Below the pieces are notes generated by a model. It worked only from the letters and a program-made list of their open reading frames with translations, was not told the DNA's origin and did no database searches. The translations under genes and the position numbers were made by a program. A stretch of DNA of 64,000 bases from Aestuariibacter salexigens DSM 15300 (GTDB taxonomy: Bacteria > Pseudomonadota > Gammaproteobacteria > Enterobacterales > Alteromonadaceae), in the NCBI RefSeq assembly GCF_000429145.1, contig NZ_AUBH01000007.1:186001-250000 (forward strand), given 5' to 3'. Position 1 is the first letter of the stretch, and every line of letters starts with the position of its first letter. This document shows, piece after piece, positions 7,616 to 18,189 of this stretch.

Positions 7616-8065
7616 TCAGGTGTCTGCGTTGTCATAAATTGCATTAATTAAATCATCTTCAAGCTCAAAGCGTTCTTCTAACGCCTGACCTAGCGCAGAA
7701 AGCGCACTATCGAATCCCTCTCCGACGTGGTCTGACTCAGTCGCAAAGCGATCATTAAAGTCCAGTGCGACGTCGGTGGTTTGTGAAATGCTGGCATAGT
7801 GGTGAGTGTCGTCACGCTTGGCTTCTTCACCTGTCAGCTTTTCGTAAACTTCGAAGTGACCAGCGGACACATAATCCATCAGGATTTCACAGAACGCCAA
7901 AACAGACTCTTTGTCAGGTAGTGCGCCCGCCGCCCGACTGAACGGTGGTAAGCCCGCTAGTTGGCAATACTGTATGAGCAATTCTTTTCGTTCATTCAGC
8001 CAGCTATCGATAACGTCGTGACTGCCACCCCAACGTGATTCCGCTCTTTCGACCTGGTGTAACAT
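7616..8065 (-). CDS. rsd: Regulator of sigma D (Rsd/AlgQ family)
   Basis: Rsd binds the housekeeping sigma factor and helps redirect RNA polymerase in stationary phase. From the chosen ATG at 8065 the protein is 149 residues (E. coli Rsd 158) and begins MLHQVERAESRWGGS. It contains the SWLNERKELLIQYCQLAG helix, the LMDYVSAGHFEVYEKL signature (about 65-80) and the ALGQALEERFELEDDLI helix near the C-terminus. The open frame extends 22 codons further upstream without family similarity, and an AGGGA precedes the chosen ATG. It lies just upstream of zur and diverges from nudC. Confidence 0.9.
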   Translation of the reverse strand: MLHQVERAESRWGGSHDVIDSWLNERKELLIQYCQLAGLPPFSRAAGALPDKESVLAFCEILMDYVSAGHFEVYEKLTGEEAKRDDTHHYASISQTTDVALDFNDRFATESDHVGEGFDSALSALGQALEERFELEDDLINAIYDNADT

Positions 8066-8208
8066 AGGGTGTATCCCTGTACGTGTTATCGGATTAACGA
8101 GTATAACATCGGCGCGAGGGGGGACAAGCATTTGATTGGGTCAGCTCGGCTGGTCGAGTCCCACAGCGCCATGCTAATGTGCACTAAAACAGGTGGTATG
8201 GAATAGAT

Positions 8209-9012
8209 ATGCAAATTACTAATTCTGCGCACGGATACTGGTTTATTTTTAGCGGTGACCGAGTGTTGCAACCCGTGGACAGTGATGGCCCGTTGCTTAC
8301 GCAATGGTCATCATTAAATACGCTTGAGCAATACAGTGACGACGTCACCCAGTTTTCAGAAATCGACACTACACCTTGCTACTTTTTGGATTTGGGCGCT
8401 GAGCAGCCAAGTGTTGAAGGAATGGAACTGGTCAGTCTGAGAAGGTTGCTGATGCAATGTAACGACCAATTATTTGAACAAGCCGCCCGTGCATGGCAAT
8501 TGGTGCTCTTTTATCGTACACACCGTTTCTGTGGGCAATGCGGCAGCGCCAGTCACAGAGTCGATTGGGAGTATGCGACGCAATGTCACAGCTGTGGACA
8601 TCGATGCTACCCGAGAGTATCACCCTGTATCATTGCCGCCATTCGCGACGGTGACAAAATTCTTCTTGCCTTAGGTAAACGCCACGTAAAGACAGGCATG
8701 TATTCGACACTGGCAGGCTTCGTGGAAAGTGGCGAAAGCCTTGAACAGGCAGTGCACCGTGAAATTATGGAAGAAGTTTCCGTACGGGTGAAGAATTTGG
8801 AATATTTTGGCAGCCAACCGTGGCCCTTCCCACATTCCCTGATGGTCGGTTTTCTGGCTGAATACGATGGTGGAGAGATAGTCCCAGAGCCCGATGAAAT
8901 CGAGGATGCGAAGTGGTTTGCCGCAGATAATCTACCGCTTATACCACCCACTTTCTCCATCGCGGGCAGGCTTATTGAAGAAACGTTAAAACGCATAAAA
9001 AGCGGGCAATAA
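8209..9012 (+). CDS. nudC: NAD(+)/NADH diphosphatase (NADH pyrophosphatase, RNA de-NADding)
   Basis: NudC hydrolyses NADH to NMNH and AMP and removes NAD caps from RNA. The 267-residue protein has the four-cysteine zinc ribbon (Cys 108, 111, 126, 129), the Nudix box starting at Gly170 (GFVESGESLEQAVHREIMEE) and the NudC signature SQPWPFPHS at 202-210, which distinguishes this subfamily. Divergent from rsd with about 140 bases between the two starts. Two hairpins follow the stop. Confidence 0.96.
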   Translation: MQITNSAHGYWFIFSGDRVLQPVDSDGPLLTQWSSLNTLEQYSDDVTQFSEIDTTPCYFLDLGAEQPSVEGMELVSLRRLLMQCNDQLFEQAARAWQLVLFYRTHRFCGQCGSASHRVDWEYATQCHSCGHRCYPRVSPCIIAAIRDGDKILLALGKRHVKTGMYSTLAGFVESGESLEQAVHREIMEEVSVRVKNLEYFGSQPWPFPHSLMVGFLAEYDGGEIVPEPDEIEDAKWFAADNLPLIPPTFSIAGRLIEETLKRIKSGQ

Positions 9013-9014
9013 AA

Positions 9015-9032
9015 AAGCCCCTAGAGGGGCTT
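9015..9032 (+). terminator. Hairpin after nudC (first of two)
   Basis: Stem AAGCCCCT/AGGGGCTT with a minimal loop, preceded by an A run and followed by TAAATATTTT. It is a compact terminator-like hairpin, and the A run would also serve the minus strand. Confidence 0.75.
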
Positions 9033-9051
9033 AAATATTTTAGCGTGGTGG

Positions 9052-9078
9052 GCTCGTTAATCGAGCTTCTTTATTTTT
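9052..9078 (+). terminator. Second terminator-like hairpin after nudC
   Basis: Stem GCTCG/CGAGC with a TTAAT loop is followed by TTCTTTATTTTT. Shorter than the first hairpin but with a better T-rich tail. The 200 bases that follow, up to hemE, hold no convincing gene. Confidence 0.6.
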
Positions 9079-9208
9079 GTCTTAACGCAAGCATTATTAT
9101 AGCAAAGAGTGATATGTGGTTGCAACCACTTTGTCACAAATTTGCAACATTTGGCGTGCAGATGATGGATTTCTGTCTGACAGTGCCTCCTTAGGCAACA
9201 GCAAACCA

Positions 9209-9237
9209 TTCTCAGCGTGCAGTGATTAGGATAGAAT
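9209..9237 (+). promoter_or_regulatory. Possible sigma-70 promoter of hemE
   Basis: TTCTCA at 9209-9214 and TAGAAT at 9232-9237 are separated by 17 bases, about 60 bases before the hemE ATG. Visual match only. Confidence 0.35.
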
Positions 9238-9296
9238 GCGCAGCTTTGCTGCACTGCCAATGAGATGACTTTGTTGGTGTAACCGTTGAGGAACAC

Positions 9297-10364
9297 ATGG
9301 CGCCGCTAAAAAACGACCGCTATCTAAAAGCCCTGTTAAAAGAACCTGTTGATGTCACACCTGTATGGATGATGCGCCAGGCCGGGCGCTATTTGCCTGA
9401 ATACAAAGCAACTCGGGCGCAGGCTGGTGACTTCATGTCGCTATGCAAAAATGCTGAACTTGCCTGTGAAGTGACCTTGCAGCCATTGCGACGTTATGAG
9501 CTGGACGCAGCGATTTTATTTTCGGACATCCTTACTATCCCAGATGCCATGGGCTTGGGACTGTACTTCGAAGCGGGTGAGGGGCCCAAATTTGAGTCTC
9601 CGTTAAGCAGTCAGTCTCAGATAGATGCGTTGCCAATCATTGACCCAGAGCAGGAACTGGGCTACGTGATGAATGCGGTTCGAACTATTCGCCGCGAGTT
9701 AAAAGGTAGCGTGCCTTTGATCGGCTTTTCTGGTAGTCCCTGGACGCTGGCAACCTACATGATCGAGGGCGGCTCCAGCAAAGCTTTTACGAAAATAAAG
9801 AAAATGGCCTTTGCTGAGCCTGCAGCACTACACAGCCTGCTGGATAAGTTGGCTGATGCCGTTGTCCTTTACCTGAATGCACAAATTGCCGCAGGTGCGC
9901 AGTCCGTGATGGTATTTGACACCTGGGGCGGGGTGCTGTCCCCGAGAGACTACAAATTGTTTTCTCTGCAGTATATGCACAAGATAGTAGATGGCCTGAC
10001 ACGCGAAAATGAAGGTCGTCGTGTTCCAGTTACTTTGTTTACCAAAAATGGCGGCATGTGGTTAGAAGCGATTGCAGATACCGGCTGCGACGCGGTCGGC
10101 CTCGATTGGACCATCGATATCGCTGAAGCGAGGGCGCGTATCGGCAATAAGGTAGCCTTGCAAGGCAACATGGACCCTTCAATGCTGTATGCGCAGCCAG
10201 AGCGAATCGAGCAGGAAGTGCAGAGTATCCTGGCAGGCTATGGCAGCGGCAGCGGACACGTGTTTAATCTTGGCCACGGCATTCACCTTGATGTGCCGCC
10301 TGAGCATGCGGGTGTGTTTGTTGATGCCGTGCATCGTTTTTCACGTCAGTATCACCAAGGCTAA
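9297..10364 (+). CDS. hemE: Uroporphyrinogen decarboxylase
   Basis: HemE converts uroporphyrinogen III to coproporphyrinogen III in heme synthesis. The 355-residue protein shows the substrate-binding motif [13 protein letters not shown] (about 24-36), the catalytic Asp in AILFSDILT, the [16 protein letters not shown] segment (about 144-159), the DTWGG and NGG motifs and the terminal LGHGI. The ATG is preceded by GAGGAA at good spacing. Followed after 5 bases by a small unknown gene, probably co-transcribed. Confidence 0.97.
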   Translation: MAPLKNDRYLKALLKEPVDVTPVWMMRQAGRYLPEYKATRAQAGDFMSLCKNAELACEVTLQPLRRYELDAAILFSDILTIPDAMGLGLYFEAGEGPKFESPLSSQSQIDALPIIDPEQELGYVMNAVRTIRRELKGSVPLIGFSGSPWTLATYMIEGGSSKAFTKIKKMAFAEPAALHSLLDKLADAVVLYLNAQIAAGAQSVMVFDTWGGVLSPRDYKLFSLQYMHKIVDGLTRENEGRRVPVTLFTKNGGMWLEAIADTGCDAVGLDWTIDIAEARARIGNKVALQGNMDPSMLYAQPERIEQEVQSILAGYGSGSGHVFNLGHGIHLDVPPEHAGVFVDAVHRFSRQYHQG

Positions 10365-10369
10365 CCACT

Positions 10370-10972
10370 GTGTTGAAACACACGGCTGTACTGTTGGCAG
10401 CGCTGATTGCAGGCGCTGCAACAGGATACTGGCTTGGTTATAAACAAGGCGCCGAAGCCAATTCTGTTGAGTTGACGCCTCAAATACCGACACCGGACAG
10501 CACCACAACATCTGAACGCCCAAAACTTGCAGATAGCAATGTTGGGTCCGTGACTGAAACAGTATCTGAAAACGCCAAGGCTACGCCCACCTCGACGCAA
10601 TCTGAAAACAGCGATGAGGAGTCATCAGACGTTGCGGGCATAATCGAAAAAGTCAAAAACGAGCGGGCAGGCGTGAGACAAGCAGAGCCGATTAGTGATG
10701 ATGTTCCCGATGAAGATATTGACTGGCAGGCACAGACCGAGATCAGTGATTTTTTTATTCTACATCCGCTGTCTGACAACGTGGATTTACAACATCTACG
10801 ATGTACCGAGAAAATCTGCGATATCATTGGTCAGTTTGATGGCGCCCACGAACAGTGGGAAACGATTGTTGACGATCTGCGTGGACAGCAGTGGTGGCAT
10901 TACAGCAGTGTTTCCAGTTCATCAAAATCAGAAGACAGCGTAACGTACTTCGTTTTGCACGTTAGAGAATAG
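10370..10972 (+). CDS. Membrane-anchored protein of unknown function
   Basis: The 200-residue protein starts at a GTG 5 bases after hemE. It has one N-terminal hydrophobic segment (about 5-22, LLAALIAGAATGYWLGY), then a low-complexity Ser/Thr/Glu-rich linker to about residue 120. A C-terminal domain of about 80 residues contains a Cys pair (LRCTEKICDI) and an aromatic stretch (QQWWHY). It looks like a periplasmic domain held at the inner membrane. I do not recognise a family. The hemE neighbourhood gives no firm functional clue. Confidence 0.7.
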   Translation: MLKHTAVLLAALIAGAATGYWLGYKQGAEANSVELTPQIPTPDSTTTSERPKLADSNVGSVTETVSENAKATPTSTQSENSDEESSDVAGIIEKVKNERAGVRQAEPISDDVPDEDIDWQAQTEISDFFILHPLSDNVDLQHLRCTEKICDIIGQFDGAHEQWETIVDDLRGQQWWHYSSVSSSSKSEDSVTYFVLHVRE

Positions 10973-11052
10973 TGAGGATAGCAATATCTAATGACTGGCT
11001 TGGTGCAAAGCGATATTGGTTACCTTGTTCACTAATGCATTCAATTAGAGAT

Positions 11053-11883
11053 TTACAAACTAAATCTGTCTCTTAGAAACTGCGCGACGCCATCATCATC
11101 GTGATGGCCAATTATGTCTGTGGCTGCCCGTTTTATTTCATCTTTTGCATTACTTGGCGCATAAGCCTCGTCAGCAAGTTCAAACATACTCAGGTCGTTA
11201 TAACTGTCGCCAAAACAAATGACATTGGTCGCACCCAGCATGCTTTTTAACTCCTCAACGGCACTGCCTTTATTGGCAAGTTTGTGGTGTATGTCTATCC
11301 AGCTAAACTGTTCGCCTTCCAGCGCCTGGCCCGAATAGGCGACGAGGTTGTCAAATTGCGCAATGTGATCGTTCACCTTCTGTATCGTTTCTCGTGCGCC
11401 AATCATGCTGATATTTGTTACCTGATGGTTAGCTGGCAGGGACTTGTAGGGCTTTAATGATATTTTCTGGCGGACAAAGTAATTAGCAATTAAATCTTCT
11501 TCAATCTTGTGATGTGTAGGGCCATAAAACACAACATGAGAATGGCTGGCATTACTGGTGGCGACTGTGTTGATAAAAGGTGCAAGTCCCAGCGAGGTGG
11601 CACTGTCAACGATAATATCAATCTCTTCATTATCGAGCAGATTACTCAGCGTCAGGCCATTGTCCTTGGGGTCCCATACCGCTACGCCATTACTGTAAAT
11701 ATGGGGTAAGTTAAACAGTTGTGAACCGATGACGCGCTGCGCAGACTGCATTGTTCTGCCGGTAGCAATGGTGTGCGCAATACGCTTCTCTGTTAGAAGG
11801 TTTAATGTATCCCGCGTGTACGTGCTAAGTGACGATTGCTTATTCAGCAAAGTGCCATCTAAATCAAAAAATATCAGGTCCAT
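11053..11883 (-). CDS. Cof-type HAD-superfamily hydrolase (sugar/nucleotide phosphatase)
   Basis: The 276-residue protein is a HAD subfamily IIB phosphatase. Motif I is FFDLDGTLL at about 5-13 with the nucleophile Asp, motif II falls in TIATGRT, and motif IV is FGDSYNDLSMF at about 225-235. The C2-type cap lies between. Cof/YidA-type enzymes hydrolyse sugar phosphates, FMN or related small phosphates; the substrate cannot be read from the sequence. It lies downstream of queG on the same strand with a 95-base gap. Confidence 0.9.
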   Translation of the reverse strand: MDLIFFDLDGTLLNKQSSLSTYTRDTLNLLTEKRIAHTIATGRTMQSAQRVIGSQLFNLPHIYSNGVAVWDPKDNGLTLSNLLDNEEIDIIVDSATSLGLAPFINTVATSNASHSHVVFYGPTHHKIEEDLIANYFVRQKISLKPYKSLPANHQVTNISMIGARETIQKVNDHIAQFDNLVAYSGQALEGEQFSWIDIHHKLANKGSAVEELKSMLGATNVICFGDSYNDLSMFELADEAYAPSNAKDEIKRAATDIIGHHDDDGVAQFLRDRFSL

Positions 11884-11978
11884 GGGCAGGGAATGTTTTT
11901 ATTGTTAATATGAAATACGTGTTTCGGTGCATAAACGTTTACATTAAATCCACTCACATCGCCGGCTACTATTGATGG

Positions 11979-13112
11979 TTATGCATCTCTGGGTAAGCCC
12001 TTCTCTATTGTTCTGATCAGCCTGGATGTGGTGCGAGACATGCTAACCTTGCTCGCATGTTGTTGCGCTAATGCCCAGTCAATGTGCTCTCTGACTAGAA
12101 CACAAGCCTCATCCCGAGCGCGTTGTAATGCGTTGACAATGGCGTCATCAAATGGTGCATTGCCTAATCCTACGGCCAGATTTCGGCGCCATCTTTGATA
12201 GCCAATACGGCGTATGGCAGTGCCTTGTGTATTGTCGAGAAACGTCTGCTCATCCCAACTCCATAGCTGCAGCAAGGTTTGATCTTTTAATGCTGGGCGT
12301 GACATGAAATCAGCTTCCGTACTGATTTTGGCATAGCGGTTCCATGGACATACCAGTTGACAATCATCACAGCCATAGATGCGATTGCCAATCAGAGAGC
12401 GAAGTTGCTCGGGGATAGTACCTTTCAATTCAATGGTCAGATAAGAGATACAGCGCCGTGCATCGACGACGTAGGGTTCAACAATGGCCTGAGTTGGACA
12501 AATTGTCATGCACGCTGTGCAACTACCGCAGTTTTCCTCAACTGGCTTATCGATTGGCAAAGGCAGGTTGATAAACAGCTCTCCTAAGAAAAACCAAGAG
12601 CCATTGTCCTTATTTATAGTAAGTGAGTGCTTACCAGTCCAGCCCAGTCCAGCTTTTTCTGCCAGCGCGTGCTCAAGCACCGGTGCCGAATCCACAAAAG
12701 GACGAAAGTCACTATCAGCAAACTGATGCTTAATTTTATCGCCCAGTTGTTTGAGGCGCTTGCGCAGTATCTTGTGGTAATCACGGCCCAGCGCGTAGCG
12801 GCTAATGTAGCCTTTGTCAGTTGCTGACAGCGCTTTGGCGAAGCTTGCATCCGGAGGCAGATAATCCATACGCACTGCAATAGCGCGCACTGTACCCGGA
12901 TGAAGGAGTTCCGGTTGAGTGCGCTTATCCAGGTTTTGCTCAAAAAAGCGCATGTCGCCGTGATAACCATTTTGCAGCCAACGGTGCAGAGCGTCTTTAT
13001 GTTTGCTAAGGTCAATATCACTGATCCCCACTTGCTGGAAACCAAGCTCGCTGCCCCATTGTTTAATTTGGTCTGCGAGTGTTGCGAGATCTTCGGTGGT
13101 TAACGATGACAT
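11979..13112 (-). CDS. queG: Epoxyqueuosine reductase QueG
   Basis: QueG carries out the last step of queuosine synthesis in tRNA, a cobalamin-dependent reduction. From the ATG at 13112 the protein is 377 residues (E. coli 379) and starts like the family (IKQWGSELGFQQVGI at about 16-30). Two 4Fe-4S motifs are present: Cys 195/198/201 with 205, and Cys 248/251/255. The Asp in FVDSAPVLEHALAE (about 141) corresponds to the proposed catalytic acid. The open frame runs 49 codons further upstream into the divergent nnr gene, which is judged spurious. Starts of queG and nnr abut head to head. Confidence 0.95.
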   Translation of the reverse strand: MSSLTTEDLATLADQIKQWGSELGFQQVGISDIDLSKHKDALHRWLQNGYHGDMRFFEQNLDKRTQPELLHPGTVRAIAVRMDYLPPDASFAKALSATDKGYISRYALGRDYHKILRKRLKQLGDKIKHQFADSDFRPFVDSAPVLEHALAEKAGLGWTGKHSLTINKDNGSWFFLGELFINLPLPIDKPVEENCGSCTACMTICPTQAIVEPYVVDARRCISYLTIELKGTIPEQLRSLIGNRIYGCDDCQLVCPWNRYAKISTEADFMSRPALKDQTLLQLWSWDEQTFLDNTQGTAIRRIGYQRWRRNLAVGLGNAPFDDAIVNALQRARDEACVLVREHIDWALAQQHASKVSMSRTTSRLIRTIEKGLPRDA

Positions 13113-14610
13113 GACAATAAGCGCCCATATGTCCATGCAAATGAATTCCTGTCGATTATACAGCGCCGAGCAGGTGCGCCAACATGAACCTTCTGCGGCA
13201 CAGGCAGCGGGCGTCAGTATGTTCACACTGATGCAGCGGGCCGGGCAGTCAACGTTCACTTATCTGAGAAAGCGCTGGCCAAAGGCAAGGCGCATTATTG
13301 TTGCAGTAGGTGTAGGAAACAACGGTGGTGATGGTTTTATCGTCGCTGCTCTGGCGTTGCAGGCAGGTCTGGATGTTGCCCTTTGCGTTGTTCAGCCTGA
13401 ACGAGCCTTTGCCGGTGATGCCAAGCGCGCCGCCGAGCAGTGGCTGGAGTTGGGAGGCCAGTGTCTGGCAGCGGATGATGTCGATTTTGACGCGGCTGAT
13501 GTGATCGTTGATGCACTTCTGGGGACTGGCTTGTCGGGTGAAGTAAGAGCACCGTTTGTGGATATCATTGCTCGCATAAACGCTTCATCAACTCCGGTTT
13601 TATCAATCGATATTCCGTCTGGTACACATGCGGATACGGGGGCGCCTGTGGGGATTAGCGTACAGGCAAACGCCACTATCACCTTTGTTGGTGTCAAACT
13701 CGGCCTGGTCACAGGGCTTGGCAGACAACTTTGTGGTGAGCTGGTATTTAACGACCTGGGTATCAGAGAGACATTCAGGCCACTGGCTTCAAGTTCAGCA
13801 AGATTACTGTACTTTTCTGACGCGCCTACCCTACCGCCACGTTTAAATAATGCCCACAAAGGCGCCAATGGTCGCGTGTTGTGCATTGGTGGTGGCGAAG
13901 GCATGCCAGGTGCGATTCGTCTTACTGCTGAAGCCGCACTGAGGAGCGGTGCCGGACTGGTCAAAGTATACTGTCATCCTCATTCTCAGCCGTCGGTGGC
14001 CGCTGGCCGACCCGAGGTGATGGTCAGTGCTGACGATCTTATGCAAATGATAGCCTGGGCCAGTTGTATCATCATTGGTCCGGGGCTTGGTCGCAGTGAA
14101 TGGAGTGAGCGCGTTGTCAGAGAGACCATTGACGCATTGAAGTTAGCCGACAAGCCAACACTTGTGGATGCCGACGGGCTTAACCTGCTGGTGAAGATGA
14201 AGCTTAGCGTGCCTTCATCGCGCCTGATAGTCACACCGCATCCCGGTGAGGCTGCGCGTATGCTTGATTGTGACATTTCCAGTGTTGAACAAGACCGTTT
14301 TCGAGCGGTCAAAGACATTGCCGATAATTTCAATGCCACAACGGTGTTGAAGGGTGCGGGCTCATTAATATCTGATGGCAAGGATTGCTGGGTGTGCGCA
14401 GAGGGCAACCCGGGGATGGCAACCGCCGGCATGGGCGATGTGTTAAGCGGTGTGCTGGGGGCGTTGATCGCGCAAGGTATGTCATTAACAGATGCGGCGC
14501 TGCGAGGGGTTTGTATGCATGCTGCAGCAGGAGATCTTGCTGCGCAGCAAGGTCAGCGTGGTATGATTGCGTCAGATTTGTTTCCATACCTCAGACAGCT
14601 GAATAATTGA
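13111..14610 (+). CDS. nnr: Bifunctional NAD(P)HX epimerase / dehydratase
   Basis: This enzyme repairs hydrated NADH and NADPH. The N-terminal YjeF-type epimerase domain (about 15-225) has the [14 protein letters not shown] motif at 67-80 and DALLGTG; the C-terminal ribokinase-like ADP-dependent dehydratase domain has VTPHPGE and [16 protein letters not shown]. The length of about 490-500 residues is usual. The exact start is uncertain: in-frame ATGs at 13111, 13129, 13135 and 13141 all lack a good ribosome binding site. It opens the tsaE-amiB-mutL superoperon and its stop overlaps the tsaE start (TGATG). Confidence 0.93.
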   Translation: MTISAHMSMQMNSCRLYSAEQVRQHEPSAAQAAGVSMFTLMQRAGQSTFTYLRKRWPKARRIIVAVGVGNNGGDGFIVAALALQAGLDVALCVVQPERAFAGDAKRAAEQWLELGGQCLAADDVDFDAADVIVDALLGTGLSGEVRAPFVDIIARINASSTPVLSIDIPSGTHADTGAPVGISVQANATITFVGVKLGLVTGLGRQLCGELVFNDLGIRETFRPLASSSARLLYFSDAPTLPPRLNNAHKGANGRVLCIGGGEGMPGAIRLTAEAALRSGAGLVKVYCHPHSQPSVAAGRPEVMVSADDLMQMIAWASCIIIGPGLGRSEWSERVVRETIDALKLADKPTLVDADGLNLLVKMKLSVPSSRLIVTPHPGEAARMLDCDISSVEQDRFRAVKDIADNFNATTVLKGAGSLISDGKDCWVCAEGNPGMATAGMGDVLSGVLGALIAQGMSLTDAALRGVCMHAAAGDLAAQQGQRGMIASDLFPYLRQLNN

Positions 14611-15071
14611 TGCGCATAGACTTTTTTGCTCAAGACGAAGTGGCGACAGAACAACTGGCGTCATCGCTGGCAGCGGTAACTGATGCTGCGACCGTTGTCC
14701 ATTTACACGGGGATTTAGGGGCGGGAAAAACGTGCTTTAGTAGAGGATTCCTGCGCGGGTTGGGCCACGCCGGCAACGTGAAAAGTCCGACCTATACGCT
14801 TGTCGAGCCCTATCAGGTTGGACCGTGGCGGGTGTTCCACTTTGATCTGTACCGTTTATCCGACCCCGAAGAGTTGGAGTTTATGGGCATTCGTGACTAT
14901 TTTGAAAAAGATTGCATTTGTCTGATAGAGTGGCCTGATAAGGGTGCGGAAGTCTTGGCAGCGCCCGATATTAGCATTAGTATTAAGTTTTCAGGCACAG
15001 GGCGTAACATTGAACTGCGTGCAGAATCGCCGCAGGGTGAAAATCTGCTGAAGTCGTTATCATTACCATGA
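14610..15071 (+). CDS. tsaE: tRNA threonylcarbamoyladenosine biosynthesis ATPase TsaE
   Basis: TsaE is the small ATPase that drives turnover of the TsaB-TsaD complex in t6A synthesis. The 153-residue protein has the Walker A motif GDLGAGKT (about 34-41), then [10 protein letters not shown] and [14 protein letters not shown], all family signatures, and the LIEWPDKG segment. The ATG at 14610 overlaps the nnr stop by one base and its own stop overlaps amiB (ATGA), so translation is coupled on both sides. Confidence 0.96.
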   Translation: MRIDFFAQDEVATEQLASSLAAVTDAATVVHLHGDLGAGKTCFSRGFLRGLGHAGNVKSPTYTLVEPYQVGPWRVFHFDLYRLSDPEELEFMGIRDYFEKDCICLIEWPDKGAEVLAAPDISISIKFSGTGRNIELRAESPQGENLLKSLSLP

Positions 15072-16405
15072 TGGGTCTAAAGCGTTACCACATCGTTGTC
15101 TTTCTCTTTATGGGCAGTGTGCTGCTCAGCCATCCCATTTTCGCTAAAATTAATCGCGTCGACAGTCTTCGTGTATGGCCATCGCCCACCAGCACGCGTG
15201 TGGTATTTGATCTCGCAGCTGAACCTGAATACACCTATTTTCCATTGACCAATCCAGAGCGACTGGTTATCGATTTTGATAACACCGACAAAAAAGTCGA
15301 CTTCAGTCAATTCGACATCTCTGGAGACCTGATCAAGAACATTCGCCACAGCACCCCGAAACACGATGACGGAATTCGGGTGGTGATTGAACTCAACCGC
15401 AAAGCGAAACCTGAGATTTTCGCTATGCCGCCCACCGAGCCCTACGGTGACAGACTGGTGATCGACCTGATTGATTCAAGACCAGCCGCGCCTCAGGTTG
15501 TGCTGGACAGGACGCAAAACCAGCGAGATAGAGACATCATTGTTGCTATAGACGCAGGTCACGGAGGCGAAGACCCAGGTTCAATCGGGCCCAGCGGCAC
15601 CTATGAGAAAAACATCACTTTGAGCATTTCCCGCAAGCTTGAAACACTAATAAACGCTGAGCCGGGCATGCGCGCGGTGATGATCCGAACTGCAGATTAC
15701 TACATTCATCCAAACCGGCGTCCAGAGTTGGCTCGTGAGCACAAGGCCGACCTGCTGATATCCGTGCATGCCGACGCTTTCCACTCGCCTCAGCCGCGTG
15801 GTGCATCTGTGTGGGTATTGTCAATGCGCCGCGCTGATAACGAACTCGGAAGGTGGATGGAGAATACGGAAAGACATTCAGTGCTGCTTGGTGGCGCTGC
15901 AGAAGTGATTACTGATAAAGCGAGTGAGCGCTATCTTACTGAGACCATTCTGGGGCTCTCAATGGATTACTCGATGGCCACTAGTTATGACGTCAGTGAA
16001 TCGATATTACGGGAATTGAAAAAGGTAACGAAGCTGCACAAGCGCGCGCCTCAGGCTGCCAGCCTGGCGGTCCTTACCTCACCGGATATCCCATCTATTT
16101 TGGTGGAAGTGGGCTTTATCTCCAATCCCCAAGAGGAAAAGAACCTGAACTGGGCGAAGTACCGTCAGGATCTGGCCGAATCACTGTTTACTGCGGTAAG
16201 TCACTTTTTCCGCAAAACACCACCAGAAGGAACCTTGTGGGCATCTCAGCGTGCTGAACAGCGTACGCACAAAGTTCGCAGCGGTGAATCGTTATCACTA
16301 CTTGCACAACGTTATAATGTTAAAGTGAGTAGCATTAAGCAGGCTAACAATATGACCAGCGATATGGTTCGCATCGGTCAGGTGTTAACCATCCCACGCA
16401 TCTAA
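15068..16405 (+). CDS. amiB: N-acetylmuramoyl-L-alanine amidase with AMIN and LysM domains
   Basis: This periplasmic amidase splits septal peptidoglycan for daughter cell separation. The 445-residue protein has a signal peptide (about 1-26), an AMIN domain (about 32-135) for septal targeting, the Amidase_3 zinc domain (about 157-380; [12 protein letters not shown] with zinc ligands His164 and Glu179, SVHADAF, EVGFISN) and one C-terminal LysM peptidoglycan-binding repeat (about 399-443). A regulatory helix region like that of E. coli AmiB/C lies before the last amidase strands. The position between tsaE and mutL identifies it as AmiB. Confidence 0.95.
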   Translation: MMGLKRYHIVVFLFMGSVLLSHPIFAKINRVDSLRVWPSPTSTRVVFDLAAEPEYTYFPLTNPERLVIDFDNTDKKVDFSQFDISGDLIKNIRHSTPKHDDGIRVVIELNRKAKPEIFAMPPTEPYGDRLVIDLIDSRPAAPQVVLDRTQNQRDRDIIVAIDAGHGGEDPGSIGPSGTYEKNITLSISRKLETLINAEPGMRAVMIRTADYYIHPNRRPELAREHKADLLISVHADAFHSPQPRGASVWVLSMRRADNELGRWMENTERHSVLLGGAAEVITDKASERYLTETILGLSMDYSMATSYDVSESILRELKKVTKLHKRAPQAASLAVLTSPDIPSILVEVGFISNPQEEKNLNWAKYRQDLAESLFTAVSHFFRKTPPEGTLWASQRAEQRTHKVRSGESLSLLAQRYNVKVSSIKQANNMTSDMVRIGQVLTIPRI

Positions 16406-16431
16406 ATCGTAAAATAAACAGCGAGTGCCAT

Positions 16432-18186
16432 TTGCCTATTCAGATACTTCCAGCACGTCTGGCTAACCAGATTGCCGCAGGAGAGGTGGTTGAACGTCCT
16501 GCCTCTGTAGTCAAAGAGTTGGTAGAAAATAGCCTGGATGCTGGTGCCACGCAGATTGATATCGACATTGAAAAAGGCGGACATAAACGCATTTGCATCC
16601 GTGACAACGGGTGTGGCATCGACAAGCAGGAACTCAGTCTGGCATTGAGTCGCCATGCAACCAGCAAAATTGCCAGCCTGGATGATCTCGAAGCCATTCA
16701 GAGCCTCGGTTTTCGCGGCGAAGCGCTGGCGTCAATCAGTGCTGTATCCAGACTCAGCCTGACATCTCGTCCAGCGAGTCAACAGCAAGCCTGGCAGGCA
16801 AGTTGTGAAGGCCGGGATATGCAGGTGAATATCAAGCCGGCGGCTCACCCCAAGGGAACCAGCATTGATGTGCTGGATTTGTTTTTTAACACGCCGGGGC
16901 GGCGCAAGTTTCTGCGTACCGAAAAAACCGAGTTTGGTCACATTGAAGACGTCATCAGGCGTATTGCATTAAGTCGCTTCGATGTCAGTTTTCAGCTGAC
17001 GCATAACGGCAAACTGATGCGCAAATATCCTGCTCTCAGTGACGATGTTGGCAGATTACGTCGTGTGCAGGCTATATGTGGCAAGAATTTCGCTGACGCG
17101 GCCATCGGCATTGACTGTGACCATGACACTATGCGACTGCATGGCTGGATCGCTCAGCCAGAACACGCTCGAAACCAGAATGATCTGCAGTATTGTTTCG
17201 TGAATGGTCGTATGATGCGCGATAAACTTATCAACCACGCCGTCAGGCAAGCCTACGAAGGGTTGATTGCGCAGGAAAGCTATCCTGCATTTGTACTTTA
17301 TATCGATGTTCCAGCGGAGCAGGTGGATGTAAACGTGCATCCTGCTAAACATGAAGTGCGTTTTCACCAGGCGCGTTTGGTGCACGACTTTATTTATCGG
17401 GTGCTGGCCGATGCCCTGCAGCAACATATGTCGGCTCAGCCAGTTAGTGATGCGCTATCTGACAAAACTTTCTACAGTGAACCTGCCCCGGTAAACCATG
17501 ATTACATTACGCCGCTGCGCAGAGAGTCTGATGTCAATCACTCACCCTCATCGCGCTCGCTGCAGACAGAAACGCATCAGCGCGCAGCCGCGCCGTCCCA
17601 GCAAGCGACACAGCGTTATTATGAGTTGATGAGCGTACGAGAAGAAAGTACACCTTGTAGCAGATTCGCTGCTGCTGACTGGATGCGGATAAGTGATGAA
17701 AGTGTGCTGATACGCCTCGATACTGAGTTGTTTGAAGTGCCAGTCACTGCCTGTACGGAACAGATGGTGAAGCAACGCCTGACGCAGCAGTCCACGCCTC
17801 AGCCGCTGTTGTTACCTGTGTCGATTCAGACCAGCGATATTTCAACTGACACCATGCAAGTGATTCAACAGCAGCTTGGCGCACTTGGTTTCGATCTCAA
17901 TAACGTTGCCGGGCACCTTTTACTGCGTGCCGTCCCTGCCGGACTGCGCTCTCTGCCGTGGTCTGCCATTTTACCTGAGGTGTTGACACTGTTAGCGACC
18001 CAAAAGCTTGACGTCGACGGTGCGATTGCCGGGGCAATGCAAAAGACCGTAGCGTCATTTGCAGAGGATGCTATAGATTGGTTTTCACAATTGGATACTG
18101 ATAGCGTTGTGGACCTTTGCTACACTCACGGCCAGCGAGTCGTGCTCACTACCAACCCACAGCAAAACAACGAAGGAAGAGGATAA
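16432..18186 (+). CDS. mutL: DNA mismatch repair protein MutL
   Basis: MutL couples mismatch recognition by MutS to strand incision and excision. The 584-residue protein has the GHKL ATPase motifs [10 protein letters not shown] (about 32-41), DNGCGID and [10 protein letters not shown], the transducer domain to about 330, a variable linker and the C-terminal dimerisation domain (about 395-575). No DQHA(x)2E(x)4E endonuclease motif is seen in the C-terminal part, which fits a MutH-dependent gammaproteobacterial system. The start is TTG at 16432, giving the invariant [20 protein letters not shown]. Confidence 0.97.
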   Translation: MPIQILPARLANQIAAGEVVERPASVVKELVENSLDAGATQIDIDIEKGGHKRICIRDNGCGIDKQELSLALSRHATSKIASLDDLEAIQSLGFRGEALASISAVSRLSLTSRPASQQQAWQASCEGRDMQVNIKPAAHPKGTSIDVLDLFFNTPGRRKFLRTEKTEFGHIEDVIRRIALSRFDVSFQLTHNGKLMRKYPALSDDVGRLRRVQAICGKNFADAAIGIDCDHDTMRLHGWIAQPEHARNQNDLQYCFVNGRMMRDKLINHAVRQAYEGLIAQESYPAFVLYIDVPAEQVDVNVHPAKHEVRFHQARLVHDFIYRVLADALQQHMSAQPVSDALSDKTFYSEPAPVNHDYITPLRRESDVNHSPSSRSLQTETHQRAAAPSQQATQRYYELMSVREESTPCSRFAAADWMRISDESVLIRLDTELFEVPVTACTEQMVKQRLTQQSTPQPLLLPVSIQTSDISTDTMQVIQQQLGALGFDLNNVAGHLLLRAVPAGLRSLPWSAILPEVLTLLATQKLDVDGAIAGAMQKTVASFAEDAIDWFSQLDTDSVVDLCYTHGQRVVLTTNPQQNNEGRG

Positions 18187-18189
18187 TAG

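Noticed and set aside
9057-9296. 79-codon ORF on the minus strand upstream of hemE
   Set aside because: Cys/His-rich composition without a recognisable domain, covering the likely hemE promoter and the tail of a terminator; treated as chance.
13113-13259. N-terminal extension of queG
   Set aside because: The 49 extra codons lie opposite the nnr start region, show no family similarity, and the remaining 377 residues already match full-length QueG.
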